From CAZYSK01 sp964649415 (GTDB lineage Bacteria; Chloroflexota; Anaerolineae; B4-G1): a stretch of DNA of 64,000 nt. The translations under genes were made by a program, and so were the position numbers. Below the pieces are notes generated by a model. That model searched no databases. It was not told where the DNA came from and saw only the letters and a list, made by a program, of their open reading frames with translations. The stretch is from assembly GCA_964649415.1 (NCBI GenBank), contig CAZYSK010000018.1, positions 1 through 64,000 on the forward strand. Reading direction: 5' to 3'. Each line of letters begins with the position of its first letter. Position 1 is the first letter of the stretch. Below are positions 32,016 through 40,145 of this stretch, one piece after another.

Positions 32016-33167
32016 TTGGAGGAGTGGGGAGAACTGGCATTGACGTTTGATGACGTGTTGCTGGTGCCTGGCTATTCGACCGTGCAGCCGGCGGCAGTGG
32101 ACACAGGTGTGGAACTGGCTCCCGGTCTGCGGCTTGAGGTCCCGATCCTGTCGGCGGCCATGGACACGGTCACCGAGGCGGAGTTGGCCATAGCACTGGC
32201 GCGGGAGGGGGGCCTGGGCGTGATGCACCGCAATCTGACGAGCGCGGATCAGGCCGCCCACGTGAGACGGGTGAAGGTGGCTGCGCCGGGCGACGCGCCG
32301 CACGCCGTCTGCGATCGGCAGGGCCGCCTGGCGGTGGCCGCCGCCGTCGGGGTGACCGGCGACTGGGTCGCGCGGATGGACGCGCTGGTCGGGGCGGGGG
32401 CAGACGCTCTGGTGATCGACACGGCGCACGGGCACGCGCACCTGGTGGTGATGGCTGTCAAAGAGGCCAAGGAACGTTTTCCTGCCGTGCCACTGATCGC
32501 GGGCAACGTCGCCACCGCCGAGGGCACGCGGGCGCTCATCGAGGCCGGCGCCGACATCGTCAAGGTCGGGGTGGGCGCGGGCTCCATCTGCACCACCCGC
32601 GTCGTGGCCGGCGTGGGCGTGCCCCAACTGAGCGCGATCCGCTGGTGCGCGGAGGCGGCCCAGCCCCACGGCGTGCCCATCATCGCCGACGGCGGGCTGC
32701 GCTACTCCGGCGACGTGATCAAGGCCCTGGCCGCCGGCGCGCACGCCTGCATGCTGGGCGGCATGCTGGCGGGCGTGGATGAGTCCCCCGGTGCGATCAT
32801 CCGCGTGGGCAACGTGCGCTACAAGGCCTACCGGGGCATGGGCAGCCTGGCGGCCATGCAGGGTCCGGGGCGCGATCGGTATGGGAGTGGATTGACCAGC
32901 CACGGCAAGCCGGTGCCCGAGGGGGTCGAGGGCTGCGTCCAGAGCAAGGGGCCGCTGGCTGGCGTGCTGTACCAGATCTTGGGCGGTATCCGCTCGGGCA
33001 TGGGCTACGTCGGCGCGGCGGACCTGGCGGAACTGCGGCAGAGGGCGCGCTTCGTGCGTATCAGCCACGCCGGGCTGGTGGAGAGTCATCCCCACAGCCT
33101 GATCTCGATCCAGGAAGCGCCCAACTACGGCCAACAGGGGGGCGGCACGGACCGCAGCACTACTTGA
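32016..33167 (+). CDS. guaB: IMP dehydrogenase lacking the CBS (Bateman) module
   Basis: 383 residues versus about 490 in usual IMPDH. It starts at a TTG preceded by AAAGGGGG at 7 bp; the overlapping ATG at 32011 is out of frame. Catalytic-domain motifs are intact: ALTFDDVLLVPGYS, LSAAMDTVTE, the Cys loop GAGSICTTR (Cys192), ADGGLRYSGD and the flap YRGMGSLAAM. Between MHRNLTSADQAAHVRRVK and the next barrel strand only about 25 residues replace the two CBS domains. It oxidises IMP to XMP for guanine nucleotides. Loss of the module should remove adenine/guanine nucleotide feedback. Confidence 0.9.
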   Translation: MEEWGELALTFDDVLLVPGYSTVQPAAVDTGVELAPGLRLEVPILSAAMDTVTEAELAIALAREGGLGVMHRNLTSADQAAHVRRVKVAAPGDAPHAVCDRQGRLAVAAAVGVTGDWVARMDALVGAGADALVIDTAHGHAHLVVMAVKEAKERFPAVPLIAGNVATAEGTRALIEAGADIVKVGVGAGSICTTRVVAGVGVPQLSAIRWCAEAAQPHGVPIIADGGLRYSGDVIKALAAGAHACMLGGMLAGVDESPGAIIRVGNVRYKAYRGMGSLAAMQGPGRDRYGSGLTSHGKPVPEGVEGCVQSKGPLAGVLYQILGGIRSGMGYVGAADLAELRQRARFVRISHAGLVESHPHSLISIQEAPNYGQQGGGTDRSTT

Positions 33168-33192
33168 AGTCTGGCACCGTTTGTGGTATAGT
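33164..33192 (+). promoter_or_regulatory. Promoter of the secreted PPC-repeat protein gene
   Basis: TTGAAG (33164-33169), 17-bp spacer, TATAGT (33187-33192). The TGA in the -35 is the stop codon of the IMP dehydrogenase gene. Confidence 0.7.
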
Positions 33193-33249
33193 AATCCTGG
33201 CTGAAACGCCTTGTAGGAGGGGAGGCGCTCTGCCAGGAGGAATGAGGCG

Positions 33250-35091
33250 ATGAGGCGTCAACTCATCATCGTGGCCGGGCTGGCGGCGTTCGCGATCTTG
33301 CTGCTTGCGTCTATATCCGCGACCCTGGCCGCTCCCAATCCCGTGCCGCTGCTCCAGTCCGGTGAGACAGAGCCCAACGACGACTACGACACCGCCGATC
33401 CGGTGCCCGTGCCCGGGTATGTGACCGGTATGGTCACCGATTCAGATACGCTGGACTACTTCGTCGTAGACACGGATCTCGTGCAACAGTACCGCACGAC
33501 TTTGAATATCCTGAACAAGACAGGCGGTCTGAACCTCAAGGTCACGCTCTACGATGGCAGCAGGGGATTCGTCGACGAGGATGATTCCATCGATGGCGGA
33601 TCCCCGTCGATTCAGTGGACGGCGTACGAGAGCACCCACTACATAGTTATCGAAGCGCTGCGCACCATCACCACGACCGCCCAGACTGCGGAATACCGCC
33701 TGAACATAAACCGAATCGCCGAAACGCCGACCCCGACCAATACTCCAATCCCGACCGACACCCCAACCCCGACCAATACCCCCATCCCGACCGACACCCC
33801 GATTCCGAGCAGCGCGGACAGCTACGAGGACAACAACAGCTTCGACCAGGCGTATGCCCTGCCGGTTGCGACGTCCATATCGCGGAACGGTCTCACCTTC
33901 CATAACAGCAGTGACGAGGACTGGTTCAAGATCTGGGCCAAGGCGGGGAAGTGGTATCAAGTCACGACCAGCGGGCTGAGCGGCGTGGACACGTACCTGG
34001 AGATCCGAGACCAGGGCGACAGGGGGGTGGTGAGCGACGACGACGGCGGCGGCGGCTACGCGTCACAGGCCGAATGGTCGGCCTCCTACGACGGCTACTA
34101 CTACGTCCGCATCACGAACAAGGCCGGTCTCGGGAGCTACAACCTGGGCATAGAGGAGACCGACGAGCCGGCCAGCGAGGCTACGTCCACCCCTGGCCCC
34201 ACGCCTTCCAGCCCTGGCGCGGATCGCTGCGACAAGATCGAGCTGGGAAATCACGACTTTGACTCCGCGTGCGTCATCTCCGTCAACAAGTCCGAGGAGT
34301 TCAACTTCGCCCCGCCACCCTACGGCGGGCCGGACAACGACTTCTTCAAAGTCTGGGTCAAGTCAGGACTGCTCTACGAGTGTGCTACGTCGAACCTGTC
34401 CGCCGGCGTGGACCCCAACATGATCGTCTACGATCACAACCGCAACGCCCTGGGCGGCAACGACGACCGCGAGCCCGGGAATTACAACAGCTATTTCGCC
34501 TACTACGCCACGTACGATGGCTGGTTGCACCTGCTCGTGGGATATGGCAACCGCACGCCGAGCGACGTGGATGACAGCAAGTACACGTTGGTCTGCAACG
34601 CGGCCATCCCCGGTGAGGCCACGACGACCGGTACGCCCGAGGCCACCGGCACGCCGGAGGATGGGGCGTCCCCTACCGAGGCACCCGCCGCGACTCGCAC
34701 GCCATCGGGCCCGGCCATCGCCACCGCCACGCCCGCTGAAGACCTGACCGTGCGCGCGCTGGCCACGCCGACCCCCGTCCCCGTCACGACCCCAACTCCC
34801 CATTTCATCCCGACCGACTTGCTGATCTACTACGACGGCAACGGCGACGGCCAACCCGGCGCTGGAGAGGGTATTGGTGGCATCTCGGTACAGGCCTACG
34901 ACGCAGCGACCAATCAACTGCTGGCCCAGGGTTTCACCGACGAAGTGGGCAACCTGACGTTCACCGTCGCCAGTTCCGGCCCCGCGCGTGTGAGCGTCCC
35001 GTTCTTTGGCTTCAGCCAACTGGTCGCGGGCGAGGGGGCCAGCATCTACATCCGCGTTCCACCTCAGTCGCTTCCGGGGGGAGCACCCTGA
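33250..35091 (+). CDS. Secreted protein with pre-peptidase-like domains and PT-rich linkers
   Basis: 613 residues. The signal peptide (MRRQLIIVAGLAAFAILLLA) is followed by three beta-rich pre-peptidase C-terminal (PPC)-like modules (about 40-155, 190-305, 325-455), each opening with an EPNDD or SYEDNNS-type segment and carrying DWF/YYYVRI patterns. Linkers are repeats of TPTNTPIPTD (about 160-185) and Thr/Pro/Ala tracts. The C-terminus (about 525-613) resembles an SdrD B-like or transthyretin-like fold (DGNGDGQPGAGEGIGGISV). AGGAGG precedes the ATG. It is probably surface-exposed; no enzyme domain is seen. Confidence 0.85.
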   Translation: MRRQLIIVAGLAAFAILLLASISATLAAPNPVPLLQSGETEPNDDYDTADPVPVPGYVTGMVTDSDTLDYFVVDTDLVQQYRTTLNILNKTGGLNLKVTLYDGSRGFVDEDDSIDGGSPSIQWTAYESTHYIVIEALRTITTTAQTAEYRLNINRIAETPTPTNTPIPTDTPTPTNTPIPTDTPIPSSADSYEDNNSFDQAYALPVATSISRNGLTFHNSSDEDWFKIWAKAGKWYQVTTSGLSGVDTYLEIRDQGDRGVVSDDDGGGGYASQAEWSASYDGYYYVRITNKAGLGSYNLGIEETDEPASEATSTPGPTPSSPGADRCDKIELGNHDFDSACVISVNKSEEFNFAPPPYGGPDNDFFKVWVKSGLLYECATSNLSAGVDPNMIVYDHNRNALGGNDDREPGNYNSYFAYYATYDGWLHLLVGYGNRTPSDVDDSKYTLVCNAAIPGEATTTGTPEATGTPEDGASPTEAPAATRTPSGPAIATATPAEDLTVRALATPTPVPVTTPTPHFIPTDLLIYYDGNGDGQPGAGEGIGGISVQAYDAATNQLLAQGFTDEVGNLTFTVASSGPARVSVPFFGFSQLVAGEGASIYIRVPPQSLPGGAP

Positions 35092-35098
35092 TCTGCAC

Positions 35099-36493
35099 AT
35101 GAGCTATTCAAGCGCCACTCCACCGACGAAGACGTCCTCAGACGCCACCTCCTCGCGACGTAGCTGTCTCGTGGTCGTCCCTCTCGTCGGAGGCGTGCTT
35201 CTCATGCTGGTCGCTGTGGGCCTGGTTCTGTATCTCGGCATACGGCGCGCGTGGGTCAAAGAGGAGCCCAATCCCGGCATGCCCGTGGAGGTGGTCAAGC
35301 TGACGCCCACGGTCATCGCCTCACCCGTGCCGCCGCCCGCGAGTTGTGAGACGATCATCAGCAGCGGGGACGTAGAGATGGCGGTGCCCTTGCCTGTCTC
35401 TCTCACTGTGGGCAGCGAGGCGTTTCCCGTCTCGCCGGTCGCGCCCGTGGAGGGAGGGTGGACCTATCCGTCGGGCTACTCGGGGTCAGCCACCTGGGTC
35501 TGCGGCACGGTGGTCAACTACGTCGTGGGCCTGGAACCGACGCCCGGCAACGAGACGCTGCTGGGCGACCTGGAGCCAGGTCAAGAGATCCGCGTCCATC
35601 TCTCCAATGGCGTGGCGCTGCTTTTCCGCTTCGTCGAGCGGCGCGAGGCGGTGGCCAATGAGGCGCGCGTGTTTGAGCAGACGCACCCGCGCCTGACGCT
35701 GATCCTGGAGACGGGTGACGGTACGTGGCAGGTCGCCACGGCCGACTACGTCGCCGAGACGGAGCCGGTGGAGTCGCCCTCTGGATCGCAGGCCCAGGTG
35801 GGCGAGCCGGTGCGCGTGGGCGATGCCCAGGTCACGGTTCTCAAGGGGTACGCCGAGCGCAGCGGGGAGGACCTTCTGCCGGGGACGATGCGCTACCTGG
35901 TGGAGTTCTCGGTCGAGAACGCGGGCGCGGTGCCGCTGGACACGGGCTTGTTCACCATGCGGTTGGTGGACGGCGGCGGGAACGAGTACCTGCTCTCCCC
36001 GGCTGCCAGCGCCGCTGGCGAGGGCGGCCCTCTCGATGGCGAGGTCGAGCCCAGCGTGACTGTGGCGGGTACGGCTGGATACCTGGTACCGGAGACACTG
36101 GTTGGCCCCGCGCTCACCTGGACGTTCAACCCCCAGCCAGGCTCGGAGTTGCAGGTCCGCGTCAACATCCCCTACGAGTCCGGGGCACAGCCCACGGCGG
36201 AGGGTCAGGCCATCGTGACGATTGGCGATGCTTTCCTGAACAGCGCCGGCGATGTGCTGATTATCGAGGGGGAGGTGGAGAACGTGGGCACCGGCCCGGT
36301 CACAGTGGAATTGGATGACATCAGCCTCACCTCCAGCGCCGGGATGGGCGAACTGCGCATGGCGGCCCCGCAGCTACCGTGGACCATCGAGCCGGGCCAG
36401 ACGCAGGTGATTGAGCTGCAGTACAAGCGCCCTGATGCCTCCACCGTCCTGCTCATGCTCCTCGGGTACTCCTTCGAGGTCCGCGGGTTGTAG
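35099..36493 (+). CDS. Membrane-anchored extracytoplasmic protein with DUF4352-like domains
   Basis: 464 residues, ATG 7 bp after the preceding stop. A polar N-terminus of about 20 residues is followed by one transmembrane helix (LVVVPLVGGVLLMLVAVGLV) and a long outer part. Two Ig-like regions (about 270-360 and 375-460; GDAQVTVLKGYAERSGEDLL, LVEFSVENAG) resemble DUF4352/immunoprotective-extracellular modules. It is probably co-transcribed with the secreted protein before it. The stop TAG lies in a GGTTGG low-complexity repeat. Function unknown. Confidence 0.75.
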   Translation: MSYSSATPPTKTSSDATSSRRSCLVVVPLVGGVLLMLVAVGLVLYLGIRRAWVKEEPNPGMPVEVVKLTPTVIASPVPPPASCETIISSGDVEMAVPLPVSLTVGSEAFPVSPVAPVEGGWTYPSGYSGSATWVCGTVVNYVVGLEPTPGNETLLGDLEPGQEIRVHLSNGVALLFRFVERREAVANEARVFEQTHPRLTLILETGDGTWQVATADYVAETEPVESPSGSQAQVGEPVRVGDAQVTVLKGYAERSGEDLLPGTMRYLVEFSVENAGAVPLDTGLFTMRLVDGGGNEYLLSPAASAAGEGGPLDGEVEPSVTVAGTAGYLVPETLVGPALTWTFNPQPGSELQVRVNIPYESGAQPTAEGQAIVTIGDAFLNSAGDVLIIEGEVENVGTGPVTVELDDISLTSSAGMGELRMAAPQLPWTIEPGQTQVIELQYKRPDASTVLLMLLGYSFEVRGL

Positions 36494-36516
36494 GTTGGTG
36501 GGTTGGTAGGTTGGGG
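36486..36516 (+). repeat. Short GGTTGGTA-type repeat
   Basis: GGTTGTAGGTTGGTGGGTTG and onward, period 8 or less, a relative of 29506-29618. It contains the stop codon of the upstream gene and lies between convergent genes. Confidence 0.5.
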
Positions 36517-36564
36517 ACCAGTACACCGCCCTGGCTGCCACCTCTTTGTCGCAAGCAGCACGCA

Positions 36565-37536
36565 TCAGGACGTGCCTTGGGCCAGGATGGCCCGGGCGTT
36601 GGCGGCGTCGGCGTGAATCTGAGCCACCAGTGCTTCGGTCGAGGGGAAGGCCCGCTCCGCCCGCAGATGGGCGATGAAATCGAGCGCCAGCACCTGCCCG
36701 TAGAGATCGGCGTCGAAGTCCAGCAAGTGCGCCTCGACGACTACCGCCGGTCCGTCTGAGGGCGTGTCGAACGTTGGCCGGACGCCGATATTGGTCACGG
36801 CCGGGTGCACCCCCTGGTGCGCCGTGTGCGCCAGGCAGGCGTACACGCCTCCTCCTGGGACGAGTCGCTCCGGCGGGGGGGAGATGTTGGCCGTGGGCAC
36901 GCCGATACTGCGCCCCACACTGCGCCCACGCACGACGGTGCCCGCCAGCCGGTAGGGGCGGCCCAGGCAGCCCCTTGCCTGGTGGACGTCGCCCGCCACC
37001 AACGCGCGCCGCACGCGGCTGCTGCTCACCGGGGCACCTTCCCATATCAGGGGCTCAACGACCTGCACGGTAAACCCGTGCCGGGCACCCAGGCGCCGCA
37101 GAAACGCGGCGTTCCCCGCGCGCCGGTGGCCCACTGCGAAATCCGGCCCTCCCCACAACTCGGCCAGGTGGAGGTGGCGCACCATCGCCCCGACGAAATC
37201 TGCCGCCGTGGTACGGGCAATGGCTGGCATGAAGGGAAGCACGACCAGGACGTCCAGTCCCAGTGCAGCCAGCAATTCGGCGCGCTCCTCGGCCGTCGTC
37301 AGCAGCGGCGGTGGCTCGTAGCCCAGCGTGATCGCCGGATGGGGATCGAAGGTCAGCGCGACCGCGAGGTAGCGGGCCGCGCGGGCTGCCTCAACCATGC
37401 CGGCGATGATTTGCTGGTGACCACGGTGGACGCCGTCGAAAACGCCGACCGCCACGCAGGAGCGTGAGGCAGGGTGGACCTGCTCCAGGGCATCAGGGAG
37501 CCCGTCCGGGCTGCCGTGAACGATGCGCATCGCCAT
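36565..37536 (-). CDS. ribF: Bifunctional riboflavin kinase / FAD synthetase
   Basis: 323 residues. The N-terminal adenylyltransferase domain has GVFDGVHRGHQQII (HxGH-type nucleotide site) and LTFDPHP; the C-terminal kinase domain has GRSIGVPTANI. It makes FMN from riboflavin and FAD from FMN. It starts 2 bp after the truB stop and is the last gene of the nusA-infB operon, a common arrangement. Confidence 0.93.
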   Translation of the reverse strand: MAMRIVHGSPDGLPDALEQVHPASRSCVAVGVFDGVHRGHQQIIAGMVEAARAARYLAVALTFDPHPAITLGYEPPPLLTTAEERAELLAALGLDVLVVLPFMPAIARTTAADFVGAMVRHLHLAELWGGPDFAVGHRRAGNAAFLRRLGARHGFTVQVVEPLIWEGAPVSSSRVRRALVAGDVHQARGCLGRPYRLAGTVVRGRSVGRSIGVPTANISPPPERLVPGGGVYACLAHTAHQGVHPAVTNIGVRPTFDTPSDGPAVVVEAHLLDFDADLYGQVLALDFIAHLRAERAFPSTEALVAQIHADAANARAILAQGTS

Positions 37537-37538
37537 GC

Positions 37539-38522
37539 TCAGGAAACGCGCTCCGGTCCTTCGACGGTTCCCTCGGCAGCCTTTTCGACTGGCCCTGGGC
37601 CGGGCACGCCGCAGTCACCGAACACCTTGCGGGGGCGGTAGACGTTGGTTGCCGGATCGAATGCCACCAGCGCCAGGAAGAGGCCGCCAGGCCCGTACGC
37701 GCGGGCCAACCCGGCCCCCGGATCCTTGCCCGGAGCCCGGCCGCCGGGCGGGGCCGCTACGGCCTGTCCCGAGCAGAGCCGCCGCGCTGCGTCTGCGTCC
37801 AGGTGCAGCGCCGGGAAGCGGGCCAGCGCCGCGTCTATCGGATGCAGCGAGTCGTGCCAGCGGCCTTCGGAGACCGATTGCGCCAATTCCGCAAGCGTGA
37901 GCGAGTCCTCCAGGCGGAAGGCGCCGCTCGCCAGCCGGGTGAGTTGGGTGAGATGGGCGCCGCAGCCAAGGGTTTGCCCCAGGTCGTGGGCCAGCGCGCG
38001 CACGTACGTACCGGGCGAGCACGTCACCTCTAGCGTGAACTCTGGGGATGCCCAATCGGTGAGGGCCAGGCGGAAGATCTCCACCTGTCGTGCCTTGAGA
38101 GAGGATCGCTCGATCTGGACGCCTTGACGGATCAGCCGATGCAAGGGCGTGCCATCGCGCTTAATCGCTGAATACACGGGCGGCACCTGCGTGATCGCGC
38201 CCCGGAAGTGCGCCAATGCTGCCTCGACCTGAGCACGGCCCAGCTCAACCGGCGCTTCCGCCACGACCTGCCCGTCGGCGTCATAGGTGTCGGTAGCGAC
38301 GCCCAGCCGCACGCGGGCGCGATAGACCTTTCGCCCGGCCATCAGGTATTCGGCCACGCGGGTCGCGCGCCCGATGCAGACGAGCAACACGCCTGTGGCC
38401 AACGGATCCAGCGTACCGGCATGGCCCACGCGCCGGGTGCCGGCCAACGCGCGGACGCGATCCACGACGTCGTGCGAGGTCAAATCGCGGGGCTTGTTCA
38501 AGTTGAGTATTCCATCGGGCAT
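37539..38522 (-). CDS. truB: tRNA pseudouridine(55) synthase TruB
   Basis: 327 residues. The catalytic Asp39 lies in VGHAGTLDPLATGVL. KVYRARVRLGVATDTYDADG and SPGTYVRALAHDLG are further family motifs. It modifies U55 of the T-loop in tRNAs. I chose the ATG at 38522 (MPDGILNLNKP) with AGGGGTG upstream; a longer frame is open into the gap before nrnA. The C-terminal PUA-like part is somewhat long and Pro/Gly-rich. Confidence 0.93.
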   Translation of the reverse strand: MPDGILNLNKPRDLTSHDVVDRVRALAGTRRVGHAGTLDPLATGVLLVCIGRATRVAEYLMAGRKVYRARVRLGVATDTYDADGQVVAEAPVELGRAQVEAALAHFRGAITQVPPVYSAIKRDGTPLHRLIRQGVQIERSSLKARQVEIFRLALTDWASPEFTLEVTCSPGTYVRALAHDLGQTLGCGAHLTQLTRLASGAFRLEDSLTLAELAQSVSEGRWHDSLHPIDAALARFPALHLDADAARRLCSGQAVAAPPGGRAPGKDPGAGLARAYGPGGLFLALVAFDPATNVYRPRKVFGDCGVPGPGPVEKAAEGTVEGPERVS

Positions 38523-38636
38523 AGAAACACCCCTGCGGCGTATGCAGCGCACGATCCTTCGGGCGACCATACAGGTCTCGCCCCTATTCCTGACGGCGCC
38601 TTTCCGATGGGACGACGTGTACACTCCTGACAGGCC

Positions 38637-38683
38637 CGTCGCGTCTCGCGCCTCACGCCTCACGCCTGTGTCTTACGTCTCAC
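38637..38683. repeat. CGCCTCACG-type repeat of the ACGTGAAACG family
   Basis: CGCCTCACGCCTCACGCCTG and neighbouring TTACGTCTCAC. It overlaps the last codons of nrnA, whose TAA stop it supplies. It is the main content of the 150-bp gap between truB and nrnA. Confidence 0.45.
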
Positions 38684-39710
38684 CCGTTCCGTGTATCGCC
38701 TCCCGCTTTTCCTGCATCGCTCGGCGTTGCCGGGCCAGATCGGCCTGGAGTGCAACCAGCACCTGGGCCTGGGCCTTGGACATCGGCCCGGGGAGGGTGC
38801 AGCCCGCAGCCAGCGCGTGGCCGCCGCCACCCAGGACGAGAGCCACGTGACCGACGTCAAATCCGGGCAAGGCGCGTAGCCCGATCTCGATGCGACCGTC
38901 CTCGCGCTCGACAAAGACGACGGCGGCATCTGCATCGTTGGCACTGATCAAGAAGCTGACCAATCCGGCATCACCGTTGCCGGAGTAGCCCGCCGCACGA
39001 CGCATATCCGGCGTGATGCTTGTCCAGATCACACCGCCCGACACCTGCAACCCGGCGAGTGCTGCTCCCCAGAGCCGGATCGCGGCGGTAGGCCGGCGGT
39101 CGAGGCCACTGCGCGTGATCCTGGGGAGCGAAGCGCCGGCCTTCATCAACCGCAGTGTGGCTTCCATAACCGGGATCGTGACGTTGTTGGTGCGGAAGCC
39201 GCGCGTGTCGGTGACGATACCGGTCAGCAGGCACGTAGCCAACTCGGCATCCAGCGGAAAGTCCATGTGATCCAACAACCGCAGCACGACCTCCGCCGAC
39301 GACGAGGCGTTGGGGTCCACCAGATTGACGGTGCCGAAATACAGATTGGTCAGATGGTGGTCGATGTTGAGCAGGGGAACGTTCCCAAACGCGGGCAGGC
39401 TCGCAAGACGGCCGAGTCGGTCCAGGTCAGAGCAGTCAAGGGAGATGCCGAGGTCGAAGGTGGCATCGGTATCCTGCACTACCGCTTCGGCACCCGGTAT
39501 GTAACTGAAGCGCGCAGGAACTGGGTCTGAACAGGCCATGATGGGATCCAGTCCCATCTGGCGCAAGGCTCGACCCAGACCTGTGAGGCTGCCGACAGCG
39601 TCGCCGTCAGGAGATACGTGACATATCAGCAGAGGTCGGTGTGCTGCCCGAATCAGTTGATGCGCTTGTTTCAGGCAAGTCCGTTCCAGACGTGTCTGCT
39701 TCGGTGTCAT
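38673..39710 (-). CDS. nrnA: NrnA-type DHH/DHHA1 phosphoesterase (nanoRNase / pAp phosphatase)
   Basis: 345 residues. DHH-family metal motifs: CHVSPDGDAVGSL (His31, Asp35, Asp37), DCSDLDR, and NIDHHLTN. The DHHA1 end has GGGGHALAAG. It degrades 2-5 nt RNAs and dephosphorylates 3'-phosphoadenosine 5'-phosphate. The most natural start (ATG 39710, MTPKQTRLER) overlaps rbfA by 104 bp in another frame; no later ATG preserves the first metal motif. It belongs to the nusA-infB-rbfA operon. Confidence 0.9.
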   Translation of the reverse strand: MTPKQTRLERTCLKQAHQLIRAAHRPLLICHVSPDGDAVGSLTGLGRALRQMGLDPIMACSDPVPARFSYIPGAEAVVQDTDATFDLGISLDCSDLDRLGRLASLPAFGNVPLLNIDHHLTNLYFGTVNLVDPNASSSAEVVLRLLDHMDFPLDAELATCLLTGIVTDTRGFRTNNVTIPVMEATLRLMKAGASLPRITRSGLDRRPTAAIRLWGAALAGLQVSGGVIWTSITPDMRRAAGYSGNGDAGLVSFLISANDADAAVVFVEREDGRIEIGLRALPGFDVGHVALVLGGGGHALAAGCTLPGPMSKAQAQVLVALQADLARQRRAMQEKREAIHGTGET

Positions 39711-40065
39711 GATTGTCTTCTTCACTGAGCCCCAACTCGTCGAGGAGACCGGCGATGTATTCACCGCGTTCCAGTGAAGGGTCGTAATGGAAGACCAGTG
39801 CGGGGGTGTTGCGCAACCGGAGCCGGCGGCCCAGTTCGCGCCGCAGCCATCCCGCAGCGCTATCCAGGCCAGCCTGTGTCTCCGTGCGTAGCTCAGCGTC
39901 ACCCATCACGCTGAAGTGCACATCGGCGCGGACGGTGTCGGGCGTAACGGCCACGTTGGTGATAGTGACCATCTGCAAGCGCGGATCGTTCGCCTTGCGC
40001 TTCAAGAGGTCTGTCAGATGGGTGTGAATCAGATCCGAGACCCGGCGTTGATATCTCTTACTCAT
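39607..40065 (-). CDS. rbfA: Ribosome-binding factor A
   Basis: 152 residues. Residues 1-115 are a normal RbfA KH-like domain (MSKRYQRRVSDLIHTHLTDL, VTITNVAVTPD, YIAGLLDEL). The C-terminal ~35 residues are an acidic Ser/Thr-rich tail (TSGTDLPETSASTDSGSTP) encoded where the gene overlaps nrnA, suggesting stop-codon loss and extension into the next gene. It helps mature the 16S 5' end. Confidence 0.9.
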   Translation of the reverse strand: MSKRYQRRVSDLIHTHLTDLLKRKANDPRLQMVTITNVAVTPDTVRADVHFSVMGDAELRTETQAGLDSAAGWLRRELGRRLRLRNTPALVFHYDPSLERGEYIAGLLDELGLSEEDNHDTEADTSGTDLPETSASTDSGSTPTSADMSRIS

Positions 40066-40089
40066 TTCCGCTTTAGCTCACACAGCTTT

Positions 40090-40138
40090 CTGAAGACCTG
40101 ACAGGTTCAGGCTACTGGTTGGGACACCTGGCAGGTCT
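40090..40138. repeat. CTGAAGACCTGACAGGT-type dispersed repeat
   Basis: CTGAAGACCTGACAGGTTCA (40090-40109, continuing GGCTAC), then ACACCTGGCAGGTCT. A diverged copy lies at 13656-13682 (CTGAAGATCTGACAG...CAGGCTAC). It occupies the 80-bp gap between infB and rbfA. Confidence 0.5.
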
Positions 40139-40145
40139 AGTTATG

